The notes: generated by a model from the sequence alone, not told the origin. A stretch of 64,000 nt of DNA from Sphingobacteriia bacterium (GCA_947452295.1 CANGCK010000005.1:32665-96664), one strand, 5' to 3'. Shown: positions 43,022-52,175, counted from the stretch's first letter. Translations and numbers: made by a program.

Positions 43022-44305
43022 ATGAAAACTCATTTATCACTTATTGCCGCAGCAGCTGTTAGTTTGTGTATGTCTTCGTGCTTTTTAAAAAGCGGCAAGC
43101 CCAAAGGGTTTCTACCTGATGATGGTCAGCTTCATGGTGTAGTACCAGCAGCTCGCCAAAGTATGGCTAATCCTGTGAATATGGTTTATATTCAACCCGG
43201 ATCATTCCACATGGGGCCCAGTGACGAGGACATTACCCAAAACTATACTACCAGAAATCGTCAGGTATCTATGCCGGGTTTTTGGATGGATGCAACCGAA
43301 ATTACCAATAATGATTACCGCCAATTTGTAAAATGGGTGAGAGACTCTTTATCATTTAAAATACTTTTTGGTACAGGTATCAATAAAGTGAATGATACTA
43401 TGGCGGTAGATTGGAAAAAGGTTGCAACTATTAAGTGGACTAAAGCCACCATGGAAAAATTAAATGCTTTAAATCTTGCTCCAGATAATCGTTTGTATGG
43501 CAAAGCGGAAATGGATCCCAATAAATTGGTTTTTAGAGTTCAATATTTTGATTTGAGAGAGGCTGCAAAAAAAGAAAATCAAGGGGTTCCTCGTAAATAC
43601 TTTATGGTTAAAAGAGATCAACCGATTTATCCCGATACTTTGGTTTGGATCAGAGACTTCTCTTATTCTTACAATGAACCAATGACTAAAAGATATTTTG
43701 CTCACCCTGCTTTTGGCAATTATCCTGTTGTGGGAGTTAACTGGAAACAAGCTTCCGCTTTCTGCTCTTGGAGAACACATTATCAAAATGCTTTCTTAAC
43801 AAGAAGAGGCTTTGCTGTTGATGGCGACTATCGATTACCAAGTGAAGCTGAATGGGAATATGCTGCTCGTGGCGGAAGAACCAACTCTATGTATCCTTGG
43901 GGTAGCTATTATCCAAGAAATAAAAAAGGCTGTTTATTGGCAAACTTTAAGCCAGGCCGTGGTAACTATGCCGAAGATGGTGGATTCTATACAGTACGTG
44001 CAGACGCATATTGGCCTAATGATTTCGGGTTGTACAATATGGCTGGTAATGTAGCTGAGTGGACAGGTTCTTATTTCTATGAGGGTGCTTATAATTTTTT
44101 ACATGATATGAGCCCCGATCTTAGATATGATGCAAAAGAGTCTGATAAGCCTCGTGAAAAACGTAAAGTAGTAAGAGGTGGTAGTTGGAAAGATGTATCG
44201 TATATGCTTCAAGTTAGTACCAGAAACTACGAATACCAAGATAATGCAAAATCATACATCGGATTCCGTTGTGTAATTGATCTTGCCCCTAAAACCAAAA
44301 AATAG
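43022..44305 (+). CDS. gldK: Type IX secretion lipoprotein GldK (FGE-sulfatase fold)
   Basis: A 427-residue outer-membrane lipoprotein, part of the periplasmic ring of the type IX secretion system with GldN. The signal ends in a lipobox with Cys20 (SLCMSSC). Residues about 55-420 form a formylglycine-generating-enzyme-like domain: MVYIQPGSFHMGPSDEDI, FWMDATEITNNDYRQFV, YRLPSEAEWEYAARGG, YNMAGNVAEWTGSYF and VVRGGSWKD. In GldK this fold is structural and lacks sulfatase-modifying activity as far as known. It is the first gene of a gldK-L-M-N operon in canonical order, with a -7 box 27 bp upstream. It would secrete the CHU_C protein at 27423 and possibly the giant protein at 59215. Confidence 0.95.
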   Translation: MKTHLSLIAAAAVSLCMSSCFLKSGKPKGFLPDDGQLHGVVPAARQSMANPVNMVYIQPGSFHMGPSDEDITQNYTTRNRQVSMPGFWMDATEITNNDYRQFVKWVRDSLSFKILFGTGINKVNDTMAVDWKKVATIKWTKATMEKLNALNLAPDNRLYGKAEMDPNKLVFRVQYFDLREAAKKENQGVPRKYFMVKRDQPIYPDTLVWIRDFSYSYNEPMTKRYFAHPAFGNYPVVGVNWKQASAFCSWRTHYQNAFLTRRGFAVDGDYRLPSEAEWEYAARGGRTNSMYPWGSYYPRNKKGCLLANFKPGRGNYAEDGGFYTVRADAYWPNDFGLYNMAGNVAEWTGSYFYEGAYNFLHDMSPDLRYDAKESDKPREKRKVVRGGSWKDVSYMLQVSTRNYEYQDNAKSYIGFRCVIDLAPKTKK

Positions 44306-44362
44306 TTTACATACAATACCTCAGTTTATAAAAATTAATTCAATAACTTAAAATTTAATAAA

Positions 44363-45124
44363 ATGGCTGCTGCAATTCCTCCTAAAGTTACAAAATGGTT
44401 TGATGTTGGTGTATCACTCGCTGCTGCGGTGGTAATCTTCGGTGCTTTACAGAAAATATTGCATACCGAAATAGCGGATTTAATGTTGAAAATTGGTTTG
44501 GGTACAGAAGCCGTAATATTTATCGGCTATGGTATTTTATATATTATATATCCTGCTATCGATGACCATGAAGTGCATGTTTCTGGTGGAAAAGCAGCAA
44601 GTAACTCAGCATTAGACGGGTTAGATAAAATGTTGAAAGACGCTGATATTACACCTGCCAACTTAAGTAAATTAAGTGCTGGTTTCCAAAAATTAGGTGC
44701 AACTGTAGAAAAAATGGGTGAAATAGGTGATGTAGTAAAATCTACAGCTGATTTCTCTGCATCTACAAAATCTGCAAGTGCTGCCTTAGGCGCAATTTCA
44801 ACTTCTGTATCAGCTGCTGTTCAATCATTCCAAGGATTTAGTACTGCTGCAGAAAGCAACAAACAATTACATGTTCAAATGCAAAGCTTTACTAAAAATT
44901 TAGCTTCATTAAATACTATTTACGAATTAGAGTTGCAAGAAAGCAACAACCATTTAAAAGCTTTGAACCAGTTCTATGGTAAGTTAGAGCAAGCTACTAC
45001 AGCGTTAACCAGCAGTCAAGCAGATGCAGTTAAAGCTAAAGAACAAATCGCTAACCTTGCTACCAACTTAACTAAGCTAAATCAGGTTTACGGAAATATG
45101 CTTACTGCCATGAATGGTAGATAA
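44363..45124 (+). CDS. gldL: Type IX secretion/gliding motor protein GldL
   Basis: A 253-residue inner-membrane protein of the proton-driven T9SS motor. Two membrane helices lie near residues 12-30 (VGVSLAAAVVIFGALQKIL) and 38-58 (IGLGTEAVIFIGYGILYII), with the conserved charged residue between or within them that couples proton flow: HTEIADLMLKIGLGTEAVIF. The C-terminal 170 residues are helical and rich in Ser, Ala and Lys, forming a cytoplasmic coiled coil. GldL forms a pentamer around the GldM dimer. It follows gldK after 57 bp and precedes gldM by 53 bp. Confidence 0.95.
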   Translation: MAAAIPPKVTKWFDVGVSLAAAVVIFGALQKILHTEIADLMLKIGLGTEAVIFIGYGILYIIYPAIDDHEVHVSGGKAASNSALDGLDKMLKDADITPANLSKLSAGFQKLGATVEKMGEIGDVVKSTADFSASTKSASAALGAISTSVSAAVQSFQGFSTAAESNKQLHVQMQSFTKNLASLNTIYELELQESNNHLKALNQFYGKLEQATTALTSSQADAVKAKEQIANLATNLTKLNQVYGNMLTAMNGR

Positions 45125-45177
45125 TCGTATGCTGTTTCGAAACAATTTGTAAATAATATTGATAAACTTAAGATAGT

Positions 45178-46725
45178 ATGTCACTACCCAAGGAACCACG
45201 GCAGAAAATGATTAACATGATGTACCTGGTGCTTACCGCACTATTGGCACTCAATGTATCTGCCGAAATATTAAATGCTTTTAAAACGGTAGATAAAAGC
45301 TTAATGGACGCAACTAGAATTATTGAATCTAAAAATGAGTCCGTATTTAAATCATTTCAGAAAAAAATAGCCGATCCGGTTACCCGCCAAAAAGCGGAAA
45401 TATGGTTTGCTAAAGCTTCAAAAGCTAAAACACTTTCTGATGTTGCCTATGATTACTTAGAATCTGTAAAAAAAGATTTAAAAAAAGAAGCCAATCTTGC
45501 TATTGTTGAAGGAAAAGAACATTACAAGGAAGATGATTTAGATGCCGCTACGCGTATGTTTTTATCCAATCCTCCCGAAGGAAAAGGTCGCGCAAAGGAA
45601 TTGTACAATCAACTTAAAAATTATAAAGACCAATTATTGGCCATCGATCCTCAAATTGCTAAAGAGTTAGGCGCTACGCTTCCTTTAGATATACCTGATG
45701 CAGCCGATGATAAAGCCAAAGTAGATTGGGCTTATAAATTATTTCATATGACACCTGCTGTTGCAGGAATCACCATTTTAAGTAAGTTTCAAAACGACAT
45801 TAAAAATAGTGAGTCTCAGATTGTTGAATATTGCCACAAAGAAATTGGTGAAGTAGAATTAGTGTACGACCAATTCCAAGCAATTGCTAATTCAAATGCC
45901 AGTTATGTTATGCCTGGAGAAGAAATTGTAATCAACGCTGGTGTAGGTGCTTTCAATAGCGCCTCTAAACCAACTGTAACAATTGATGGCGCTTCTGCTA
46001 CACCAACTCCCGATGGATCTTTTGAATACAAGTTCAAACCTACTTCTAGCGGTGTTAAGAAAGTAAATATTTCTTTCAGAAAACCAGACGGTACTACAGC
46101 ATCTGTTACCAAAGAAGTTAAATACACAGTGGGTGTTCCTGCAGGCTTGGTAGTTTCTACCGATAAAACCCGTGTATTTTACCAAGGTCTTGCTAATCCA
46201 TTGAGTGTTACTGGTGGGGGTGGAGATGAAAAAGTAAATGTAAACATATCGGGTAACGGAGTAAGTTTCGAAAAAACCGGTGCTGGTCAGTATATTGTAA
46301 ATTGTAAAGCTTTGGGTAGTGCAATTGTAACTGCTACCGATGGTAAGAACAGTCAAAATATTACTATACCAATTAAACGTGTTCCAAGTCCTTTAGCAAC
46401 TATTGGCGGTAAAGCCGGTGGACCAATACCTGCAAATATTTTCAGAGCTCAGGCGGGTGTTGCAGCTGAGTTGCGTGATTTTATTTTTGAAGGCGTTAAA
46501 TATGAAGTAACCTCATTTACCCTTATTGCTACTGGTAAAGGTTTTGAAGAAAGTGGGTTGGGTTTTGCTGAAGTGAATGGTGCTTATTTTAGAGGAAGTG
46601 CTGACGCAGTGAACCTAATAAAAAGATGTCAGGCTGGAACAACTGTGGTGATTGATGAAATAAAAGTAAATGGTCCGGGTGGTTCTAGAATGTTAGACCA
46701 AAACATATCATTTACGCTTCAATAA
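45178..46725 (+). CDS. gldM: Type IX secretion/gliding motor protein GldM
   Basis: A 515-residue protein with one N-terminal inner-membrane helix (MINMMYLVLTALLALNVSAEIL, residues about 10-31) and a large periplasmic part of four domains: a helical D1 up to about residue 220, then three beta-sandwich domains (start markers NASYVMPGEEIVINAGV, VPAGLVVSTDKTRVFYQGL and PLATIGGKAGGPIPANIFRAQ). The stretch SLPKEPRQKMINMMYL is diagnostic of GldM. The dimer passes rotation from the GldL pentamer to the GldK/N ring. It overlaps no gene but is followed by a hairpin before gldN. Confidence 0.95.
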   Translation: MSLPKEPRQKMINMMYLVLTALLALNVSAEILNAFKTVDKSLMDATRIIESKNESVFKSFQKKIADPVTRQKAEIWFAKASKAKTLSDVAYDYLESVKKDLKKEANLAIVEGKEHYKEDDLDAATRMFLSNPPEGKGRAKELYNQLKNYKDQLLAIDPQIAKELGATLPLDIPDAADDKAKVDWAYKLFHMTPAVAGITILSKFQNDIKNSESQIVEYCHKEIGEVELVYDQFQAIANSNASYVMPGEEIVINAGVGAFNSASKPTVTIDGASATPTPDGSFEYKFKPTSSGVKKVNISFRKPDGTTASVTKEVKYTVGVPAGLVVSTDKTRVFYQGLANPLSVTGGGGDEKVNVNISGNGVSFEKTGAGQYIVNCKALGSAIVTATDGKNSQNITIPIKRVPSPLATIGGKAGGPIPANIFRAQAGVAAELRDFIFEGVKYEVTSFTLIATGKGFEESGLGFAEVNGAYFRGSADAVNLIKRCQAGTTVVIDEIKVNGPGGSRMLDQNISFTLQ

Positions 46726-46751
46726 TAGGGTCTAAAATGCGCCTCGGCAAT

Positions 46752-46770
46752 TGTTGCATTAAATGCAACA
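46752..46770 (+). repeat. Perfect inverted repeat in the gldM-gldN gap
   Basis: TGTTGCATT-A-AATGCAACA forms a 7-bp stem with a 5-base loop in RNA. It lies in the 113-bp gap after the gldM stop, with no T-run behind it. A second small stem (CCGC/GCGG, 46807-46819) follows before the gldN ATG. These could process or stabilise the operon transcript, or tune gldN. Confidence 0.45.
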
Positions 46771-46838
46771 TGTGTAAAGGCGAATTCCGTGTGACAATAA
46801 ATATTTCCGCTAATGGCGGTAACATAAAAGGTAGACAC

Positions 46839-47999
46839 ATGAAAAAGATAATGTATAAAGGGTTTGCTATTGGGTTAACTACAATTTTAGTATTGCAGTT
46901 AAATGCACAGTCGCGCTATAAAACAGGCGGGGCAGCTAAAACGACCAATAATGCTGCAACTAAAGCACCTGCCGGTGCATCGAGCTATATCAATACTTCT
47001 AAAACAAAAACAGCAGGAAGTAATGATGCCAATACCCAGCCGACTGCGCCAGCAACAACTGGAGGATCGAGGTACAGAGCAGGCAATAACCAAACTCCAA
47101 CTGTTACCTCCGACGCTAATTCTACTACTATATCTAGCCCTGGCTCTACCTCAACAAACACAGTTGTTAAATTCAATTACGATACTATCGGAGATCCAGG
47201 ATTAGATGGTAAACCCGAAGTTTCTTTGCGCAACAATTATGCTGCAGAAAGAACACAAGTAAAAGATCGTAAACCACTTGAATACGAAGATTTAAGAGAA
47301 GATGATGCCTTGTTCAGCCACTTTATTTGGCGCGAAATTGATGCCAGAGAAAAAATGAATCAATCTTTTACCTATGCCGGGAAAGATGAAAATGGCGATC
47401 AACGTTTTTTTGCTATTTTGATGAATGCAGTAAGAAGCGATAGTGTTATTGCCTTTTCTAGTGAAAATGATCGGTTCACTACTCCGTTATCTCCCAGTCA
47501 GGTGATGTCTTTAACCAGTGGTAAACTAGATACAATCGAGGTAACAGATCCTATCAGTGGGGCTGTTGAAAAAACAGTTACCAGAACCCCTCAGTTTAGT
47601 CCAGATTCTGTATATACATTCCGTATTAAAGAACAAGTAGTTTTTGATAAAGAAGCCAGCCGTTTATTTACAAGAATTATTGGTATTGCGCCAATAGCTA
47701 AACAAGTAATCGGTGGGAAATCAATCCCAAGGGTTTTATTTTGGGTGTATTATCCAGATATGAGAAGAACTTTAGCAAAATTTGATGTATACAATCCAAA
47801 AAATCTTGCCAGCAGAATGACTTGGGAAGAATTATTTGAAAGCAGGTATTTTTCCAGCTATATCATTAAATCTACTATTGACAATCCGGGCGACAAATAT
47901 TTAAGTAATGCTATTAAAGATCCATTGTTCAGGTTATTAGAGGGTGAAAATATTAAAACAAAAATTTTCAACTTCGAACAAGATCTCTGGTCGTACTAA
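46839..47999 (+). CDS. gldN: Type IX secretion protein GldN
   Basis: A 386-residue periplasmic protein that forms the T9SS ring with GldK. The signal peptide (MKKIMYKGFAIGLTTILVLQ, cut near NAQ) supports ATG 46839; an in-frame ATG at 46737 would add 34 residues with four cysteines and no signal, and covers the intergenic hairpins. A Thr/Ala/Asn-rich low-complexity stretch covers residues about 25-105. The folded part begins near DREPL-like KDRKPLEYEDLREDDALFSHFIWREIDAREKMN, a family hallmark, and includes RVLFWVYYPDMRRTL and MTWEELFESRYFSSYI. It is the last gene of the operon; a terminator follows 26 bp later. Confidence 0.94.
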   Translation: MKKIMYKGFAIGLTTILVLQLNAQSRYKTGGAAKTTNNAATKAPAGASSYINTSKTKTAGSNDANTQPTAPATTGGSRYRAGNNQTPTVTSDANSTTISSPGSTSTNTVVKFNYDTIGDPGLDGKPEVSLRNNYAAERTQVKDRKPLEYEDLREDDALFSHFIWREIDAREKMNQSFTYAGKDENGDQRFFAILMNAVRSDSVIAFSSENDRFTTPLSPSQVMSLTSGKLDTIEVTDPISGAVEKTVTRTPQFSPDSVYTFRIKEQVVFDKEASRLFTRIIGIAPIAKQVIGGKSIPRVLFWVYYPDMRRTLAKFDVYNPKNLASRMTWEELFESRYFSSYIIKSTIDNPGDKYLSNAIKDPLFRLLEGENIKTKIFNFEQDLWSY

Positions 48000-48025
48000 T
48001 TACCAATCGGTATCATGATATTTAT

Positions 48026-48054
48026 AAAAAAAGGAGCAATTTGCTCCTTTTTTT
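48026..48054 (+). terminator. Terminator after gldN
   Basis: A-run, GGAGC, AATTT loop (or GGAGCAA/TTGCTCC with a tight turn), GCTCC, then seven T. It closes the gldKLMN operon and has an A-run on the left, so it may also act on leftward transcripts. Confidence 0.85.
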
Positions 48055-48102
48055 GTTATTCGTATAAATAAATCGGCAATTTTTCAAAAAAAGTATAAAT
48101 AA

Positions 48103-48135
48103 TTTGGTAGTAATATAAAATATACATTATTTTCG
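48103..48135 (+). promoter_or_regulatory. Promoter-like -33/-7 pair with no gene behind it
   Basis: TTTG at 48103-48106 and TATTTTCG at 48128-48135 are 21 bp apart, close to the Bacteroidota TTTG/TAnnTTTG arrangement (one mismatch in the -7 box). No protein gene follows on this strand, but a hairpin with a T-run ends 65 bp later. Confidence 0.45.
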
Positions 48136-48136
48136 C

Positions 48137-48200
48137 ATCGGTTTTTCATAGGATATTGGATTTTAAAAACGGGGCTGGATTTTTATCCTGGCCCCCTTTT
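48137..48200 (+). ncRNA. Candidate small RNA of about 60 nt
   Basis: Between the promoter-like pair at 48103-48135 and a GC-rich hairpin (GGGGCTGGAT at 48171-48180, then ATCCTGGCCCC at 48185-48195, with a one-base bulge) followed by TTTT. The hairpin is the only GC-rich element in this AT-rich gap. It matches no RNA family that I recognise. It could also be only a leftward or backup terminator. Confidence 0.35.
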
Positions 48201-48306
48201 GTTTTATAGACCCCCTGGTTAAAGTCAAAAGGCAAAATTCATTTTATAATTACCTTTCAATCCTTAATTATCAATTATCAATTGTCAATTTTTTACTTTT
48301 GAATTG

Positions 48307-50112
48307 TTACTTTTTATTCAAGTATTGGTATAAAATTGCTGCCCGGTTTACACCTATTTCTGCCGCTAAATCCTTTTCAGTTTGTAATTTGATGTTTTTA
48401 ACCGATTTAAAGGCTTTTAATAACTGAGATATAGTTTGACCTCCAATTCCGGGTATCTGCGCTAATTCGGTCTTAAAAGTGCCTTTAGATCGTTGATTTC
48501 TGTGAAAAGTAATACCAAAACGATGTACTTCATCTCTTATCCTTCGCACCAATTTCAAAGAATCGCTGCTCCAAGGAAGTTTAAGTGACTCTTTATCGCC
48601 CGGGAAGAAAAGTTCTTCTTCATTTTTAGCAAGTCCAACAACCGTAAATTCCCCTACCAAACCTAACTCACGTATGCTTTCCATAGCAGCCCCTAATTGG
48701 CCTTTGCCGCCATCAATTATAATTAACTGTGGATAGGGTAGTGCTTCTTCTTTTAAACGCTTATAACGGCGGTAAACGGCTTCTTTCATGGTGGCAAAAT
48801 CATTAATGCCCTCTACCGTTTTAACATTAAATTTTCTGTAATCGTTTTTAGCAGGAATGCCATTTTTAAAACATACCATGGCAGAAACCGGATAAGCACC
48901 TTGAAAATTAGAGTTATCGAAACATTCTATATGAACAGGCACTTCCTGCAATTGTAGATATTCTTGTAATTCATACAACACTTTCTTTTGCTCTAGATCT
49001 GTTTTGCCCTCTAAGTGCAAAATCTTCTTCTTCCTCAATTCTTCTTTAAAATAGCCCACATTTTTTATCGATAAATCGAGCAGTTTGCGTTTATCACCAC
49101 CTTTGGGAACGGTTATTATTATAGCCGCATCATGGTATTCTATTGGAAAAGGCACTACAATTTCAGGCGCCCAGCTATTAAAAGTAGTTCTAAGATTGCC
49201 AATTACAAATGCCAATACCTCTTCTTCAGTTTCTGCTAATTTGGTTTCTACTGGAATGGTATGCGTTTGTACAATCGTTCCATTTTGTACCATTAAATAG
49301 TTCACATACGCTTTATCGCCATCCTTTAAAATTGAAAAAACATCTACATTGTTTAAATACTTACTTACTATAACCGATTTAGACTGATAGTTTTCTAAGT
49401 GTTCTATTTTCTTTTTAATTAAATCGGCCTGTTCAAAATTCAATAATGCTGCTTGTTCCAGCATTTCGGTTTTATGGTGTTGAATAACACCTTGTAAATT
49501 TCCTTTCATTACATTTCTAACCAACTGTATACCCTCCATATACGATTCAAGGCTTTGTAGACCTTCACAAGGACCTTTACAATTGCCTAAATGAAATTCT
49601 AAACATACTTTAAACTTTCCTTTTTGAATATTATTTGCACTTAGGTTGAGTTTGCAACTACGTAATGGGATATTTTGCTTAACAAATTCTAGCAATTCAC
49701 GCACTCTAAAGGCGGATGTGAACGGGCCAAGGTATTCAGATCCATCATTTATTTTTTTTCTGGTGAAAAATATCCTCGGAAATGGCTCCTTTTTAATTAC
49801 AATGAAAGGATAGGTTTTATCATCTTTTAAATTGATATTGAAAAAAGGTTGATACTCTTTAATTAAGGCATTCTCTAATAAAAAAGCATCTTGTTCAGAA
49901 TCTACAATAGTAAATTGTATCGAATGAATTCTTAACACAAGTTCATGTGTTTTATAACCAACATTATTTTTTGAGAAATAAGAACTAACCCGTTTTCTTA
50001 AACTTTTAGCCTTGCCTACATACAATAAAACCCCCTCGCTATCATAATATTTATAAATCCCGGGATCTATAGGAATGGTATGCGCAATCTGTTGAAATGA
50101 TTCTTGTGTCAT
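48307..50112 (-). CDS. uvrC: Excinuclease ABC subunit C
   Basis: A 601-residue UvrC, normal length. It makes both incisions in nucleotide excision repair when bound to UvrB at a lesion. The N-terminal GIY-YIG domain for the 3' cut is PIDPGIYKYYDSEGVLLYVGKAKSLRKR (residues about 15-42). The UvrB-binding UVR motif is LLNFEQADLIKKKIEHLENY near residues 213-232. The RNase H-like domain for the 5' cut includes ECFDNSNFQGAYPVSAMVCFKNG and LIIIDGGKGQLGAAM. Two helix-hairpin-helix motifs end the protein (IPGIGGQTISQLLKAF). Its ATG overlaps the stop of the upstream lipoprotein gene by 4 bases, so repair is tied to an ECF-sigma operon here. Confidence 0.97.
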   Translation of the reverse strand: MTQESFQQIAHTIPIDPGIYKYYDSEGVLLYVGKAKSLRKRVSSYFSKNNVGYKTHELVLRIHSIQFTIVDSEQDAFLLENALIKEYQPFFNINLKDDKTYPFIVIKKEPFPRIFFTRKKINDGSEYLGPFTSAFRVRELLEFVKQNIPLRSCKLNLSANNIQKGKFKVCLEFHLGNCKGPCEGLQSLESYMEGIQLVRNVMKGNLQGVIQHHKTEMLEQAALLNFEQADLIKKKIEHLENYQSKSVIVSKYLNNVDVFSILKDGDKAYVNYLMVQNGTIVQTHTIPVETKLAETEEEVLAFVIGNLRTTFNSWAPEIVVPFPIEYHDAAIIITVPKGGDKRKLLDLSIKNVGYFKEELRKKKILHLEGKTDLEQKKVLYELQEYLQLQEVPVHIECFDNSNFQGAYPVSAMVCFKNGIPAKNDYRKFNVKTVEGINDFATMKEAVYRRYKRLKEEALPYPQLIIIDGGKGQLGAAMESIRELGLVGEFTVVGLAKNEEELFFPGDKESLKLPWSSDSLKLVRRIRDEVHRFGITFHRNQRSKGTFKTELAQIPGIGGQTISQLLKAFKSVKNIKLQTEKDLAAEIGVNRAAILYQYLNKK

Positions 50113-50699
50113 TTACCCGAAGGTTTATTCCATTGAACGTTTACCGTGGCAGTATGGCTTGTTCCAGCAGATTCTTTGGAGGTGCTTATTTGAAATCTGT
50201 GATCGGCTTCCCAACTATATTGCCTGGTTAATAGTGTATCTTTAGTTTGGTTGATTTCTCTTACGAATAAACGCTTGATGATGTTGGTTTGTTCATTGAG
50301 CAATACATCAATTCTTTGAATAGGAAATGAAGGCTCAATAGCAGTGTAGTTAATGGTATAGCTTTCTGTACCTAAATCCTGAAAAACCGTTTCTTTAAAT
50401 AAATGTTTATTTTTAGTAAATTGGATAACCGCATTTTCTACAATTTGCACTTCTCGCACAAAATCCTTTTTTTGTAAAATTGTATTTATAGCCGTAGATC
50501 CAATAGTAGTTGTTTTATTGATGGTAAAATCCCTTAATTCTACAAACCTTATTTGCTCTTGTATAAATCCATCAACCGGGTAATACTTTGCTGTATCAGC
50601 AACTGAAGTTGTCTTTTTATGTTGATCATGATCAACCGTATCGCAGGAGGTAAAGAATACTATTATTATTCCAATTAAATAAATGCTGTATGTATGCAT
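50109..50699 (-). CDS. Small predicted lipoprotein of unknown function
   Basis: A 196-residue protein with a signal ending in a lipobox-like FFTSC (Cys19), so probably a periplasmic or outer-membrane lipoprotein. After a polar, His/Asp-rich start (DTVDHDQHKKTTS) the mature part has alternating strand patterns, such as VELRDFTINKTTTIGSTA and VQIVENAVIQFTKNKHLF, suggesting a small beta-rich fold. I recognise no family. It sits between the anti-sigma-like gene (24 bp upstream) and uvrC (4-bp overlap), so all are probably one transcript. A role in envelope maintenance is possible but unproven. Confidence 0.6.
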   Translation of the reverse strand: MHTYSIYLIGIIIVFFTSCDTVDHDQHKKTTSVADTAKYYPVDGFIQEQIRFVELRDFTINKTTTIGSTAINTILQKKDFVREVQIVENAVIQFTKNKHLFKETVFQDLGTESYTINYTAIEPSFPIQRIDVLLNEQTNIIKRLFVREINQTKDTLLTRQYSWEADHRFQISTSKESAGTSHTATVNVQWNKPSGK

Positions 50700-50723
50700 G
50701 CAGCAAAGCTATTTAAATTCAGT

Positions 50724-52157
50724 TTATTTCCATTGTCGGGTAATACCCAATTTAATACCATATTCCATTAAATGTTCTTTAATGGGGTATTGATTGGTGT
50801 ATGAAGGTAAATGCTGGTAGCGGATTTGAGGCCCAAATTGAATTAGGTTGTTTCCGGTTTTATATGAAATGTTAATTCCCACATTGGTATTGATATTCCA
50901 CTTTCTTAATAAGCTATTACCATCGGCATAGTTTTGGTAATCGGTTGAAAGTAAATAGGTGTTGTTGGTTAATAAATAAGAAGGTTGAATTGCCGCTTCT
51001 GTATTTAATCCAATACGTTTACCTTTTAAAATTTCCCACTGTACCCCTATAGGAACAGATAATTGATATGTTTGGTTATTTAATTGCGCTGTTTGATTTC
51101 CGGTAGTATTGTTGTAAGACGATAGAATATTAATTGTTTGAATACCATTGGTATTAATGAGTGATATGGTATTTAAATCTTTTGTACTAGATTTAAAAGC
51201 ATCTATATGATATTGTTGAATATTTAACTGAACCCCGGTTTTAAGTTTTAATTTATTGGTAATATTATACAACGACGCTATTCCTACTTCTATTCCCGTA
51301 GCTGGCCGATGCCTTACTAAATCATTAACATTTGCCGAATAACTTAACCCTAGGGGTACATTTTGAATGCTGTTGCTTCTTAGTGTTTTAGATTGAATAA
51401 TATCTTTTACTTCATTATCTTCTAAAGTTCTATAACTATTAGACACTGCAGCATAAAACTGTATACCGATTTTGCTCAATTTTTTCCAAGGAATGATTTT
51501 ATTCGAAACTACATTTTTTAAATACGCATAGTGTAGATCAATGCTTTTAGTAGCCGGCGTATTTACTTTTAATAAATTAGGCTTTTCTACTGGGATGGTT
51601 AATTCTTCTGCATTATTAACGGCATTTTGCTCAGCTTCCTCCGTATGAATTGATAGAGCGGTTGGAGCAGCTTCTTTTGCTGATAAAACTGCTGAGGTAC
51701 TCTTTAAAGAATGTTCTTCCAATTGAACAGTATTATTGATTGTATTATTGGATATAGTATTAGTTGCTAACTCATTATTGCCAATTGGTTGAACTTCTCG
51801 TATTTTTAATATGGTTGCTTCTGTAATATTTTGCGGAGCAATAGCATCATAAAATGAATGATTGCTTGAATTGTTCAGCTCTTTTTTATTCTCTGTTGGA
51901 TGATCTCTAGATAATAAGCGCTGATTTAATTTTAAACTAGCTAATTGATGTATGCCGGGCGACATGAACACAGTAGTTATCGTTAGGCCAGTTATGATGA
52001 ATAATGCAATGAAAGTAAGTGCATACCAAGTTTGTGTTCCATGAAGTTCTACCCGAATATTCTTCCATACCTGATCGGCCGGAAAAATTCGGTGCTCATC
52101 AACTTCTTCTTGTAGAAATTGTTCAAAATCGTTTTCTTGGTAATTCTTATAAGACAT
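50724..52157 (-). CDS. Anti-sigma-like membrane protein with C-terminal beta-barrel-like region
   Basis: A 477-residue protein next to an ECF sigma gene. Residues 1-43 are polar (YQENDFEQFLQEEVDEHRIFPADQVWKNI), a likely cytoplasmic sigma-contacting part. One membrane helix follows at about 44-65 (WYALTFIALFIITGLTITTVFM). A long Asn/Thr/Glu-rich linker spans about 70-215. The last 260 residues alternate polar and hydrophobic residues with aromatic strand ends (IGIQFYAAVSNSYRTLED, LKLKTGVQLNIQQYHI, NLIQFGPQIRYQHL) and close in GIKLGITRQWK, like an outer-membrane barrel. Such sigma-TM-barrel partners occur in Bacteroidota; what they sense is unknown. It starts 18 bp after the sigma gene. Confidence 0.65.
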   Translation of the reverse strand: MSYKNYQENDFEQFLQEEVDEHRIFPADQVWKNIRVELHGTQTWYALTFIALFIITGLTITTVFMSPGIHQLASLKLNQRLLSRDHPTENKKELNNSSNHSFYDAIAPQNITEATILKIREVQPIGNNELATNTISNNTINNTVQLEEHSLKSTSAVLSAKEAAPTALSIHTEEAEQNAVNNAEELTIPVEKPNLLKVNTPATKSIDLHYAYLKNVVSNKIIPWKKLSKIGIQFYAAVSNSYRTLEDNEVKDIIQSKTLRSNSIQNVPLGLSYSANVNDLVRHRPATGIEVGIASLYNITNKLKLKTGVQLNIQQYHIDAFKSSTKDLNTISLINTNGIQTINILSSYNNTTGNQTAQLNNQTYQLSVPIGVQWEILKGKRIGLNTEAAIQPSYLLTNNTYLLSTDYQNYADGNSLLRKWNINTNVGINISYKTGNNLIQFGPQIRYQHLPSYTNQYPIKEHLMEYGIKLGITRQWK

Positions 52158-52175
52158 ATCTACAACACTACAGTT

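Larger units (their letters stand above)
48055..48306. other. Rest of the 307-bp gap between gldN and uvrC
   Basis: Contains a promoter-like pair and a candidate small RNA (listed separately), then an AT-rich tail. Around 48262-48292 there is a local tandem of ATCAATT-like words (TTATCAATTATCAATTGTCAATT), a low-complexity stretch. I see no protein gene. The leftward uvrC gene ends at 48307. Confidence 0.5.

Noticed and set aside
45892..46356. A 154-codon minus-strand frame opposite gldM.
   Set aside because: It is rich in Tyr, Phe, Ser and Cys, typical of an antisense shadow, and lies wholly inside gldM.
46737..46838. ATG 46737 as the start of gldN.
   Set aside because: It would place a Cys-rich stretch before a clear signal peptide that begins at ATG 46839, and would run through two hairpins.
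48262..48292. ATCAATT-like tandem words near uvrC as a possible origin or iteron set.
   Set aside because: Too short and irregular, with no DnaA-box cluster and no replication gene nearby.
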